From Effrenium voratum (taxonomy: Eukaryota; Sar; Dinophyceae; Suessiales; Symbiodiniaceae), in contig CAUJNA010001868.1 in the NCBI GenBank assembly GCA_963377175.1, forward strand, positions 883,380 to 947,379: DNA of 64,000 nt, in the 5' to 3' direction. How positions within the stretch are numbered: the stretch's first letter is position 1; every line of letters starts with the position of its first letter. The position numbers and the translations under genes are program-made. Positions 31,355 to 42,619 of this stretch are shown one piece after another. Under the pieces are notes generated by a model. That model saw only the letters and a list, made by a program, of their open reading frames with translations, did not search any database and had not been told where the DNA came from.

Positions 31355-31477
31355 ACTAGGTCCCCCAGCTAGGTGCCCTTCTCGCCCCTTTTTTGGTTGG
31401 GAGGGTTCCCCTACAAAAATAGACTGCCGAAAAGAAAAAGGGTACCCTTATTCTAGCCTCTCTACTGGAGGACCTAG
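31355..31477 (+). repeat. Family A element copy 4
   Basis: Starts CTAGGTCCCCCAGCTAGGTG, ends CTCTCTACTGGAGGACCTAG. The most intact copy. Confidence 0.85.
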
Positions 31478-31789
31478 TGGATTTGACTTGCCCACAAGAA
31501 AAATGCACATGATTGCAGGTAGCCATGTCGTTTCCAGCAAGGTCAAGAGCAAGAGACAGTGCTCGACTTGGACAAGGTGGGGATGTAGGCCTTCCCCTCC
31601 CAAGCAAACATGCTGACAAAAACAACAGACAAGAAAGAACAAACAGTCAGTCACCATGCATGTGCTTTGGCCGTGTATGCCGCTTGCGGATAGTGTGTTG
31701 TTTGCGCCCGGCCCGGCAGTGAGTAGAGTTGCGCTAATCCCACTCAAGGCCTACATAACAAGGATTTCACTTGCGCGATAAAGCTTGAC

Positions 31790-34060
31790 CAGTTGTAGCT
31801 TGCGTTTGAACCCACTGTGGCCGCAGTGACCCCTTTGCAACCACGTGCTGGAGCGAGCATAGCGACTGTTGCTCGGCTTTGGAGGCAGGCGGTCGCAGAC
31901 CCAGCGTGGCTTCTTCAGGCAGGGTGTGCCTGCCGTGCCCGGATGGTTCCTTTGAGCTTTTCTTGTTGACCAGGCAGCGTGAGGGAGGCGCCCAGTTCCC
32001 ACGAGGCAGGGAGAAGACGTTGCATGTGGTGCATGTTCGAAAGCTGATTGACGAATCGGGACAGGATGCCCCCGCTGCGGCCTCACATGCATCGCCCTCG
32101 CATAGGCTGACATGCCAGGCCCTCGGCAAAAGTCTTACGAATCGTGCGGCCAAAGTTGCTTTTTCTGGACGATATGTTTGTAGGCCGACAACAGCTTATT
32201 GAAGTAGGTCATGTCCGCTTTGGCGAGGCCGTAAGCATGCGACTATGCTGGACCTGGACGAGGCAGGATTGCTTTAAGCTTCTCCTTCCTTCCAAAATCA
32301 AGCACGAATCATAACACGCATACACACGTCCACATATTCAAGCGCGCACGTACCCACCCACCCGCTCGCATAGCTTGCAAGCAATCATCGGGCTGGTGTT
32401 CTGGTCATTCATGCCACATGCCTTTTTTTTGTTCCCCGCAGAGTAGCATTTCATTGACCCAATAAAGACCTGAATTGTGAAGTGTCAAACCGCAAGATGA
32501 ACCTTGGCAACTAGTCGTGGTTAATGTTGGAACCTGCGCCCGCAGCGAACTCTGCAATGGCATTCTCATGTCAGACTGCTTCCGCGATCAAGCTAGTGTT
32601 TGCACAATTTGAGTCTGTCGCATTCTGCCGCTGTTGTTCGGCTTTGCAGGTAGCAGGTGGTCATCGCACTCCCAGCGTGGCTTCTGCTTCAGGCTGCGCC
32701 AGACTGCCTTGTCTGCATGGTTCCTTTGGCTGCGCTGTTCCTTGTCTTGTCACCAGGCAGTGTGCGGGAAGCGGCGCACAGTTTGCACGAGGCAGGGTGC
32801 ACAAGCATTGCGAAGGCCGATTGATGAACTGGCAGTAGTTCTCACATCAAACGAGGTGCTAGAGTGTAAGTGCGAGTTCAATTGATAGTCGTATGGGGGG
32901 AGAGGACGGTGGGCACGCCATACTTGCTGGTGTTGATGGGTTCCGTGGTCGCTACTGCAGGATGCAGCCCACGCTGCGGCCTCACATGCAGCGCCCGCGC
33001 ATAGGCTGACATGCCAGGACCCCAGCAACAGTCTTGTCAATCTTGCGGCCCAAGCGGTGTTCTGGAGGATCTGTTTGTAGGCCGACAACCAGCCTACTAA
33101 AGTAGGTCATGTCCGCTTTGGCGAGGCCGCAAGCATGCGACTATGCTGGACCTGGACGAGGCGGGATTGCTTTCAGCTTCCCCATCCTTCCCAAATCAAG
33201 CACGAATAATTTCACGCATAGACACACCCACGTACGCAAGCTCGCATGCACCCACCCGCACGACCGCCCGCCCGCCACCCATCCGCCCACTCGCCAGCTC
33301 GCATTAATGCATGCCACTTTGACCTTTTTGTTGCTCCCCGCAGTGAGTACCATTACAATGGCCCAGTGAAGGCCCAAAATGATGAAGTGTCAAACCGCAA
33401 GATGAACCTTGGCAACTAGTCGTGGTTAATGTTGGAACCTGCGCCCGCAGTGAACTCTGCAATGGCATTCTCATGTCAGACTGCTTCCGCGATCAAGCTA
33501 GTGTTTGCACAATTTGAGTCTGTCGCATTCTGCCGCTGTTGTTCGGCTTTGCAGGTAGCAGGTGGTCATCGCACTCCCAGCGTGGCTTCTGCTTCAGGCT
33601 GCGCCAGACTGCCTTGTCTGCATGGTTCCTTTGGCTGCGCTGTTCCTTGTCTTGTCACCAGGCAGTGTGCGGGAAGCGGCGCACAGTTTGCACGAGGCAG
33701 GGTGAAGAAAGTCGCTGCATTCGTTGCATGTGCGAAGGCTGATTCATTGATGAGCAGTCACATCATCACGGTGTAATCTCCCCGGTTTGGCGCTGTTTGG
33801 CGCTTGGGACAAGGTGAGTTGACGGGTGTGGGAGCGGGCACGGCGTTCTTGCTGGTGCTCCATGAGTTGGCAAGTCTGTAGTTGGTGCAGGAACAGGGAG
33901 CCTTGGTACAGGATGCAGCCTCTGCGGCCTCGCATGTGACCTCGCACAAGCCCACATGCCGTGCCCTGAGCAAGAGTCTGGATCTTGCAACTCTTGCGCT
34001 GAGGGCTCATTTTTTTCCCGCTGCAACGTTTGATAGGCTGACCCCACCTTGTGCCATCGA
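31790..34060 (+). repeat. Three-copy tandem repeat, period about 0.9 kb
   Basis: 32488-32801 matches 33393-33706 almost exactly (offset 905), and 32050-32540 matches 32950-33440. A first and a third copy are more divergent. Each unit carries an exon-like block after ACCAG: SVREAPSSHEA at 31972, SVREAAHSLHEAG at 32759 and again at 33662; a related block is at 36631. Copy 1 also has VVHVRKLIDESGQ before GATGCC. The + strand is favoured, though conserved minus-strand frames also exist. Likely a duplicated gene segment, partly decayed. Confidence 0.6.
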
Positions 34061-34078
34061 TTCGAGCCGACTGCAAAT

Positions 34079-34212
34079 GAGCCACAATCAAAGCCCGGAT
34101 AGATGAAGGTTAGTCAGGGACAATCCCCTTGCCACAAAAAGCTGCGGATATCCGCCTTCTTATTAATTCTTGAAGCATGGTTCCGGGAACGACCATTTTG
34201 ATACCGTGTTTT
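34079..34212 (+). repeat. M1 element copy with AAAT(G) target duplication
   Basis: GAGCCACAATCAAAGCCCGG to GTTTTGATTGTGACTC, flanked by AAAT on the left and AAAT on the right. This fits a 4-bp target duplication. Confidence 0.8.
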
Positions 34213-34469
34213 GATTGTGACTCAAATGGGAAAAGTGTCCTCTTTAGGCCAAGAATATTGATCAACCTGGCAAGACGTGTGTGAGGCTTTGGTGGGCTTG
34301 GAGGTTTGGTCGAGAAATGCCGAGCATGTTAACAATTGCCCAGTTGCCCAGTGGCGCCCTTTTTTCCTTTTTTTGGGAAGGGTTTTCCTTTAAACTCAGC
34401 CAACCAAAAAAGGATGCCCTTTTTTTCCCGTGGAAATTCACTGGGCATCTGAGTTTGAGCCAGAATCAA

Positions 34470-34649
34470 ATGACTCGAATGGCGGGAGCTGCGAATGGCG
34501 AATGGTTTGCAGAGCAAGGCCACCAGCACGAGACTCTGCCGGACCTGCAGGCGGGAGTCTTCCAACCCACCCGTGCAGGTCACACAGCACACGCCATGGT
34601 CGTGCAAGGGTGGAGTGGCATGGAATTGAATGGAACTTCCCATGAATGA
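34470..34649 (+). CDS. Candidate terminal exon
   Basis: Open frame MAGAANGEWFAEQGHQHET, later LPDLQAGVFQPTRAGHTAH and a TGA stop. No family recognised; the 5' splice boundary is not fixed. Confidence 0.3.
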   Translation: MTRMAGAANGEWFAEQGHQHETLPDLQAGVFQPTRAGHTAHAMVVQGWSGMELNGTSHE

Positions 34650-34771
34650 AAGCCCAGTACTTCCAAGACGCTAGTAAACTATGCCTCTACAAAAAGACGG
34701 TGTTTTACCCAAAAGACGGTGTTTACCCGTGAATGGCCCGTGAATGGGGTATTTGTTGACTAGGCCCACCT

Positions 34772-35029
34772 GTGAAGTCAGCTGGGCTCGGAATTGAAAG
34801 CGCTATCAAAGGCCCGGTGATGCAACATGCGTGCCTGCATGCCAAACAATGTACATTGTCGCATGCATTATGGACCCCATGGATCGAGATTACCTTGGCC
34901 ACATGCAAGTATTTCTCTGCTGCACTGCGTGATTCGCGCGATGGCATCAGCATGCAAGAAGTCACACTCGTAGCATCACTGCGCAACAACGTGTCTTGGG
35001 TCGTGTGTATGGGCAGGGCTACCGTCTAG
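34772..35029 (+). CDS. 85-residue reading frame, unknown
   Basis: Reads MKSAGLGIESAIKGPVMQH, later WIEITLATCKYFSAALR and DGISMQEVTLVASLRNN, ending TAG. Plausibly coding by composition. Nearby short motifs (GTTTACCCGTGAA at 34715 and 35182) recur outside it, so it may sit in a small repeat-bounded unit. Confidence 0.35.
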   Translation: MKSAGLGIESAIKGPVMQHACLHAKQCTLSHALWTPWIEITLATCKYFSAALRDSRDGISMQEVTLVASLRNNVSWVVCMGRATV

Positions 35030-35689
35030 GAGGTGGTAACTCGATGCTTGTAGGCTAGCTATGTTGTATGGGAATTGCAGACAATGTCATGTTTTTTTAT
35101 GTGTATGCTTTGCCAATATCGTTGACAAATCGCGGACCGTGAGCCAACCGTGAATTTTGCGTGAACGACGGAGTTTGAGTTTACCCGTGAAAAAAGCGTG
35201 AACTTGCCCCCCCCCTCTAGATCCAAATGCCACAGCCTGCTGATTCGGTCCGCAACAATTGCATGGCTACAAAGTCGTTTGCCCAGCTATGTGGCGCGGA
35301 CTAGATCCTTGGGCCTGCAAAAATTGGCCGCAATGTTTCCACAGAGGTGTGTAATGTGCATGGCAAGCGCGGACATCAAATGTCTGTCTAGTTCTCAGCA
35401 CGGTGCTAGCACAAGCCCTGAAGTGCAGATTGTGGTGTGTCCAGCCAGCCAATGGATGATCCTGGTGTGGTGCCTGATAAACGCCCGGCTCCAACACTAG
35501 ACTACACTAAAATTGCGCGCACGATATCATTACCAATCTGGCGCAAAATGAGGTGGTGATGTCTCACTGTGCAGTGGAAGAACAAGAGGTGAAACCGTGA
35601 ATTGAAATGTCCCAAGACCATGTTTACTCGCTAAAGACGAATGAAACGATGTTTACGCATGTCTTTGGACTCTTTGGATGGCCTGGGAC

Positions 35690-35775
35690 AGTATGCATAT
35701 AATATATATATATATATATACATAGATATGTATATTTGTGATATTATGTGTGTGTGTACATGTGTATACATATTA
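35690..35775. repeat. TA/TG-rich microsatellite
   Basis: ATATATAT run followed by imperfect TG and TGTA units. A second AT-rich run, with (AAT)n, is at 36435-36515. Confidence 0.85.
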
Positions 35776-35904
35776 TGCATATTTCCTCGGCGTGTCTCCA
35801 AATTGGAGAAATGGGTGGTTGAAGCTCTCGGGGCTCCACATTCGAATCCTGGAAGCAGGAGCCAGGAGGACGGCTCGGGTGGGAAGACTTTGTTTTTTCG
35901 AACG

Positions 35905-36035
35905 GTAGCTTCCATGTCCATTCTAAATCCAGAGATCCTTCTTTCTAGAAAACCACCGAAAAAAGGGGAAAACAGCTGGTTGTTGAAAAGAATGGGGAAT
36001 CAACCCCTAGAGTTTTGGGGAAGCTCCCTGTCGGC
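35905..36035 (+). repeat. M6 element copy
   Basis: GTAGCTTCCATGTCCATTCT at left, AACAGCTGGTTGTTG core, and GGGGAAGCTCCC at right. Confidence 0.55.
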
Positions 36036-36686
36036 TTCGCGATTGGAGGGCTTTACCCAGTTGCCGGGCGCCCGCAGCTCACTTCCATTTGCTGAAGAGA
36101 AGATTTGTTTGGCGTTTTCTCTCGTGGTTAACAAGGGAATGGATTTCACTACTGGAAGGTTTTCTCATTTCTGCCAGGGGGCTTAACTAAGCAAATGAAG
36201 GCTCATTTTCCCCCCTTTTTTCAAGAGAGGTTTCCTTCAAAAAGCACCTAGCACGGAAAGGGTGCCCTGTTTTTTGCCGCACGCTGCGGTAGTTTGCTGG
36301 ATTCTGTCTGTGGCAGGTCGGGCACCGTCCCGGTTCTTCAGGCACTGCCTGCCTGCGCACCTGGGTTTGCTCAGCGATCAGTTGCGCGAGGATGCACTTT
36401 GCTTAGAAGTAGTTGCATAATACACATATGCAATGCATAATAATAATAATAATAATATTAATAATATATATATATATATACATTGTACACATATATATAT
36501 ATATATACATATGATACAAGGGTGTATACATGTGTAGTTTCAGGTTGGTGTTCATGTTTCACCAAAGAATCCATTCATTTCGTCTAGAAAAAACACCTGA
36601 GACTTTGGCTGAGCCTTTTCGTTTGGCTAGGCAGCGTGCGGGAGGCGCAAGGGTCGCAGCTGGGCAGAACTTGTACTCCTTCCAAT

Positions 36687-36797
36687 ATGGCTATGGGTCA
36701 AAATTAACCCACCAGGGGACCGCAGGTTTTAGTCCGTGTTTCCATTTACTAGGGTTCAATTTGGGGTACCCATTTTTGACCCAAACCCATATCAGTG
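36687..36797 (+). repeat. M4 element copy
   Basis: ATATGGCTATGGGTCAAAATT on the left and TTTTTGACCCAAACCCATAT on the right, with the shared GCAGGTTTTAGTC and TTTCCATTTACTAGGG core. Confidence 0.75.
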
Positions 36798-36952
36798 CCC
36801 TGCAATCCCTGATTTTTGGGGAACAAATCCCTAAAAGGTCCACTTGTGGTGGTTTTGAACATCACCTATTGAAATGAATCTAAGTGAGTTTCCTCTCAGT
36901 TATTTTTCGTGGGGTGATTCCTGTATATCCTCCCAAAATGACACCTGACGAG

Positions 36953-37394
36953 GGTGCCTGTCAATTTGAACAGGAAGCACCCACAGGTTTCTTCTTCGAC
37001 CAGCGTATGCGGCAGTGCAAGGTACACGAAAATAATTGGTGGACCGAAATGGCCATGGAAGTCCTGAGGTCCACCAAAGGCTTCCAAGTTCATTATTTTC
37101 TTGGTACCTGGTTCTCAGCAAGGGGATATTGCTTTATCAGGTACCAGTTCATTTTTTGCGGGGGGGACCTGGGCCCCAAGGGGAGATTGCTTTATCAGGT
37201 ACCCTCCCAGAGGTGCTCAGGTGCTGGGAGGGGTAGCTGGATGCCACCGAGGCTTTCGAGACCGTTTCAAGTCGTTTTGCCAAGACAAAGTTGTCGACAC
37301 CATCGCGCCCGTATGTGGGATGACGTGCATAGGGCCCTTGGAGGCTCATGGTTTCGAAGGGTGCAACGATGGTTTGACACTGGCAGAATCTTGA
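36953..37394 (+). CDS. Cys-rich gene, last two exons
   Basis: Exon 36953-37021 follows CTGACGAG and encodes GACQFEQEAPTGFFFDQRM then RQCK before GTACAC. Exon 37221-37394 follows GTGCTCAG, keeps phase, and encodes VLGGVAGCHRGFRDRFKSF, then CQDKVVDTIAPVCGMTC and GFEGCNDGLTLAES, ending TGA. Cys spacing suggests a folded extracellular or redox domain, but no family is recognised. The intron contains a 58-bp duplication (ATTGCTTTATCAGGTACC twice). The frame also stays open past 37021 (NNWWTEMAMEVLRSTKG), so the donor could be later. Upstream exons were not identified. Confidence 0.5.
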
Positions 37395-38209
37395 GACAAG
37401 AAAGGTGCAGTTTGGCTTTCGCGTTTAGAGATAGGCTTCTGTAAGTCAGGCGTTGCGTGATCTAGAGTGGCCGCAACCCCGCACGCTGAAAGTTGCCAGG
37501 ACCATCGCTTTTGGAGCGGAGCTTTCTTTGGTTTCTGCAGGGTCTGAGTTTCGGGCCCCCGGCTGGCTTCTGTTGGTCGGGTATTCGCTTTCAGTTTCCA
37601 CACATTATACCAAGTTGTTACCAGAAACGTCGAGGTCTCCAGGATTTCATTTGGGGCTCTTCAGCCCTCGGGGTACCCCTCTTGGGCTTCTGGGATGGTA
37701 GAGCGCTGCAGGATGGCCAAAGTCGCCTCCGCTCAGGCGCGGGCAGGTTCCGAGTGGAATGGTTTTGTTTCCCCTTGTTTGGGGCATTTTAGGAGAACCC
37801 GGCGGTTGAAGTCGGCGAAACATGGGACGAGGATGCTACTGTTTTTGTTGAGGCTATAGGGTTTGCAGGAAACCAAAAGGTAACCACCCAAACGGATTCG
37901 TGATCCTATTTGTAGACACCCTAAATGGTTCATTCCCTCCTCCTGTTTCAACCAACCGCTGCTTTTTGCGTTGTGAGAGTAAGTTCACACACACACACAC
38001 AGAAGCTGGGCTGGCTGAAGTTTAGAAAGGGGACAGCTCCAGAAATGGGGCTGCAAGTGTCCGCAAATGGCTTTGGGCAGACCTTTTTAAAAGAAAGATA
38101 CCCGGTTCAGATACTCCTGTGAACTAATCAACCACTTTAAACTGCAAGGTTTGGCATGCTGACTCTGATATTTTAACGCCTCCGGCTCAGGCCGCCGACA
38201 TTACAGGCC

Positions 38210-40895
38210 TGCTTTCTTACTTGCGTCCCTTTGGAATTGTCCCCTTGCCCCCTTCCCCTCTGAGATTTTTGCCCCCCTTTCTTTGTTGAGATCCATTCCC
38301 CCCTTTCCCCCCTAAGGCCTTTTCCTCCCTGAGATCTTCTCCCTTTTCCTCCCTTTCCCCCACTTTCCCCCCTACGGCCTTTTCCTCCCTGGGATCTTTT
38401 CCCTTTCCTCCCTGAGATCTTTCCCCCCCCCTTTCCCTGTTGAGATCCTTTCCCCCCTTTCCCCCCTACGGCCTTTCCCCCCGCTGAGATCTTCTCCCTA
38501 TTCCTCCTTAAGATCCTTTGCCCCCTTTCCCTGTTGAGATCCTTTCCCCCCTTCCCTTTAAGGCCTTTCCAGATCTTCTCCCTTTTCCTTCCTAAGATTG
38601 TTTCCCCCCTTTCCCTGTTGAGATCCTTCCCACCCTTTCCCCCCTCAGGCCTTTCCCCCCCCCTGAGAGCTTCTCCCTTTTCCTTCCTTAGATCTTTCCC
38701 CCCTTTCCCTGTTGGCCTTTCTTCCCCCAGATCTTCTCCCTTTCCTCCCTAAGATCTTTTCCACCCCTTTCCCTGTTGAGATCATTTCTCTCCCCTTTCC
38801 CCCCTAAGGCCTTTGCCCCCAGATCTTCTCCCTTTCCTCCCTAAGATCTTTCCCCCCCTTTCCCTGCTCAGATCCTTTCCCCCCTTTCCCCCCTAAGGCC
38901 TTTCCCCCCCTGAGATCTTCTCCCTTTTCCTCCCTAAGATCTTTTGCCACCTTTCCCTGTTGAGATTGATTCCCCCTTTCCCCCCTAAGGCCCTTTCTCC
39001 CTCTGTGTTTTTTCCTTTTCCTCCCTACGATGTTTTCCCCCCTCTCCCTGTGAGATCCCTTCCCTCCTTTCCCCCCTAAGGCCTTTGCCCCCAGATCGTC
39101 CCCCTTTCCCTTCCTAAGATCTTTTCCCCCCTTTCCTTGTTGAGATCCTTTCCCGCCCTTTCCCCCCTAAGGCCTTTCCCCCCCTGAGATCTTCTCCCTT
39201 GTCCTCCCCAAGGTTGAGATCCTTTCCCCCTTTCCCCCCAAGATCTTCTCCTTTTTCCTCCATAGGATCCTCTCCCACCTTTCCCTGTTGAGCTCCTTTC
39301 CCTCTTTTCCCCCTAAGGCCTTTTCAGATCTTCTCCCTTTTCCTCCCGAAGATCCTTTGCCCCCTTTCCCTGTTGAGATCCTTTCCCCCTTTCCCCCCTA
39401 AGGCCTTTTCCCTGCCTGGGATCTTCTCCCTATCCTCACTGAGATCTTTCCCCCCCTTTCCCTGTTGAGATCCTTTCCCTCCATTCCTTCCTAAGGCCTT
39501 TCCCCCCTATTCCTCCTTAAGATCCTTTGCCCCCTTTCCCCGTTGAGATCCTTTCCCTTCTTCCCTTTAAGGCCTTTCCACCCTTTCCCGCCTAAGGCCT
39601 TTCCCCCCCTGAGAGCTTCTCCCTTTTCCTTCCTTAGATCTTTCCCCCCTTTCCCTGTTGGCCTTTTTCCCCCACATCTTCTCCCTTTCCTCCCTAAGAT
39701 CTTTTCCACCCCTTTCCCTGTTGAGATCACTTCTCCCCTTTCCCCTCTAAGGCCTTTGTCCCCAGATCTTGTCCCTTTCCTCCCTAAGATCTTTCCCCCC
39801 CCCCCCCCTTTCCCTGCTGAGATCCTTTTCCCCCTTTCCCCCCTAAGGCCTTTCCCCCCCCTGAGAGCTTCTCCCTTTTCCTTCCTAAGATCTTTTCCCC
39901 CCTTTCCCTGTTGGGCTTTCCCCCCTAAGTCCTTTTCTCCCAGATCGTCTCCCTTTCCTCCCTAAGATCTTCCCCCCCCTTTCCTCCTTAAGATCTTTCC
40001 CACCCTTTCCCTGTTGAGATCCTTTCCCCCCTTTCCCTCCCAAGGCCTTTCCCCCCCTGAGAGCTTCTCCCTTTCCTCCTAAGATCCTTTGCCCCCTTTC
40101 CCCGTTGAGATCCTTTCCCTTCTTCCCTTTAAGGCCTTTCCAGATCTTTTCCCTTTTCCTTCCTAAGATTGTTTCCCCCCTTTCCCTGTTGAGATCCTTC
40201 CCACCCTTTCCCGCCTAAGGCCTTTCCCCCCTGAGAGCTTCTCCCTTTTCCTTCCTTAGATCTTTCCCCCCTTTCCCTGTTGGCCTTTTTTCCCCCAGAT
40301 CTTCTCCCTTTCCTCCCTAAGATCTTTTCCACCCCTTTCCCTGTTGAGAACATTTCTCCCCTTTCCCCCCTAAGGCCTTTGTCCCCAGATCTTCTGCCTT
40401 TCCTCCCTAAGATCTTTCCGCCCCCCCCCCCCTTTCCCTGCTGAGATCCTTTTCCCCCTTTCCCCCTTTCCCCCCTAAGGCCTTTCCCCCCCCTGAGAGC
40501 TTCTCGCTTTTCCTTCCTAAAGCTTTTCCCCCCTTTCCCTGTTGGGCTTTCCTTTCTAAGTCCTTTTCTCCCAGATCTTCTCCCTTTCCTCCCTAAGATC
40601 TTCCCCCCCCCTTTCCCCCCTAAGATCTTTCCCACCCTACCCTTTCTTGTTGAGATCCTTTCCCCCCTTTCCCTCCCAAGGCCTTTCCCCCCCGAGAGCT
40701 TCTCCCTTTTCCTGCCTAAGATCTTTTCCCCCCTTTCCCTGTTGGCCTTTTTCCCCCTTTCCTCCCTAAGATCTTTTCCACCCCTTTCCCTGTTGAGATC
40801 ATTTCTCCCCTTTCCGGTGCCTTTTTGCCCCAGATCTTCTGCCTTTCCTCCCTAAGATCTTTCCCCCCCCCAGTTCCCTGTTGAGATCATTTATT
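38210..40895. repeat. 2.7-kb pyrimidine-rich minisatellite array
   Basis: Imperfect units built from CCTTTCCCTGTTGAGATCC, CCCCTAAGGCC, GAGATCTTCTCCC and CCTCCCTAAGATC, repeated many times. The + strand is almost all C and T. Reading frames here are repeat artefacts. Such strand asymmetry can form triplex DNA. Confidence 0.95.
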
Positions 40896-41640
40896 TACAC
40901 GCTGACACGACACAGCCGGCCACCGGGCACCCCTTCCCGTTCTTTCACTTCCTTTCCCTCTAAGTCCTGTTAGTTCTCGGGATGATTTGAACTTTACTTC
41001 CTTTGCAGGTCTTCCCTGACAGTTTCCTGGCATGTCCCTTCGCTTCCTTCCACTTCACTGCCGTTTCAGCTCCCTTCATTTGCTTGAAGACTCCTTTATT
41101 CGCATTCCTTTCCCTTTTCGTTCCCGCTGTCCGGTTCTTCACGTTCTGCCCGTGCATTTTCCTGCATCTCGGTTTCTCTCCAGTGCCCTCTTGATTTGCG
41201 TGCAATTCCTTTGACTTTCATTTCGTTCACTTCCAGTCACTCCTGTTTCCTTGCATTTCCCCTTCAGCCCCGTGTTTCGCATCGTCAGCATGCATAGCAT
41301 CATCCGCATCATCTTGAATGATGCTGGCAATGCTGGGGGTGTAGTCCGGTATTAGGCACCCCCTAAAAATACTCGTTTTTGGACTTGTTTTTGGACGCTG
41401 CGGGGAGATGCTACAAAAATCCTCGGAAGTCGCCTAAGCCAATCCGCGAATCCTTCGCCCCTTATAAGGGTGGGCCCAGCGCAAAACGTATGCGCATGGT
41501 CGGAGCATGGTCGGAGCATGGTCGGCGCATGGTCGGCGCTGTTCTGCGCATGGTCGGCGGCATGGGGCGCACGGCCTTATACCTGAAGGTAAGCCCTGCG
41601 GGCGCGGCCCGATCACGTCCGGTGGCCGGATTATTCCCTG
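40896..41640. other. Repeat-flanking spacer, no gene recognised
   Basis: Pyrimidine bias fades. A 14-bp TGGTCGGAGCATGG-type motif is repeated around 41500-41530. The phrase CCCTGTTGAGATCATTTATT of the array reappears at 41637, suggesting the spacer sits between two array ends. Confidence 0.4.
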
Positions 41641-41699
41641 TTGAGATCATTTATTAACCAGGCTCCCGCCTGCTGCCGCCGACCCTCGGCGCATTAAGG

Positions 41700-42010
41700 G
41701 AAAAGTCACAAGGACCGGTCCGGAAACACTCTACGACCACAAACAAGGATTAACGGAAAAGTCAGAAATAGGGCAGCTAGTCCGTTAATTACCGCTTGGG
41801 CCGGCTTGCGCCCAAGTCACTTCGAGTTGGCGCCTCTCCCGGGCCCAGTCTGGCGCGGTTTGACTCGACATATTGGACTCTCTTGCAGAATAGATCCAGG
41901 GATCCTCTACTACCACAAGGATTAACGGAAAAGTCAGACAGATGACAGCTCGTCCGTCAAGAACCGCACGGGCCGGTTTGTGCCGAAGTCACGTTGAGCT
42001 GGTCCTAGAA
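41700..42010 (+). repeat. Two-copy direct repeat of about 180 bp
   Basis: AAGGATTAACGGAAAAGTCAG occurs at about 41745 and 41921 and is followed both times by GCCGGYTTGYGCCGAAGTCA-like sequence. Confidence 0.7.
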
Positions 42011-42124
42011 ACAAGGCTGTTGGTCCCCCTCAACTGGTCGCAATCAGTGACGACCTGGGACTCTGCAGTGTCCTGGGTGCCAGTCCGGAAAGTTTTTTGA
42101 GGTCGCACCGTACCAGCGGTCATA

Positions 42125-42272
42125 CCAGGACTTGATCCCGGGACCGGCTTCCCAGACTGGTCCCAGGACTGGTCCCAGGACCGGTCCTGGGACCGGTCCA
42201 GGACCGGTCCTGTGGGACTGGTCCTGGAATGTCAGGACTGGCACCGGTCTTGGGACCGGTCCTGGAAATCCA
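42125..42272. repeat. Palindromic GGACCGGTCC array
   Basis: Several overlapping copies and variants of the 10-bp palindrome GGACCGGTCC separated by TGGGA or CAGGA, directly outside FB2. Confidence 0.85.
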
Positions 42273-42619
42273 CTTTTTGTGTGTTCGGGCGTGTCCCCCA
42301 GGGACTATCATTGCTTCCAATCACTTCCTGAACTGATGTTTTTAAAGTTTTTTTTGCATTTTGCATTTTTCCAGTTTTTCGCGGGCATTTGTTGCTCGAT
42401 TTATGTCGCTGAGGTTGACTTTAGAGAAGTTAATTGTTTGGGTTTCAAGTTGTTTTTCGGTGGGAAGGGGGGGGGGCAGGACGGGACAATAATAATGCGC
42501 CTGTGTGCCCATTGTTGCGAAAGGCTTGATTCCTGCAGCATCGTTTTTCGCTGGCTGCTCGCCTTCGGAGAGTCGGAACGGAATTATCTTTTTTCATCTC
42601 GTTTGTTGTTTGAGGGCTC

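Noticed and set aside
35800..35870. TTCGAATCC with a D-arm-like segment, possible tRNA
   Set aside because: No pairing acceptor stem or anticodon arm could be drawn.
39543..40635. Reading frames of 140 and 168 residues on both strands
   Set aside because: They follow from the low stop-codon content of the pyrimidine-rich array; the proteins are simple Pro/Phe/Ser or Gly/Lys/Arg repeats.
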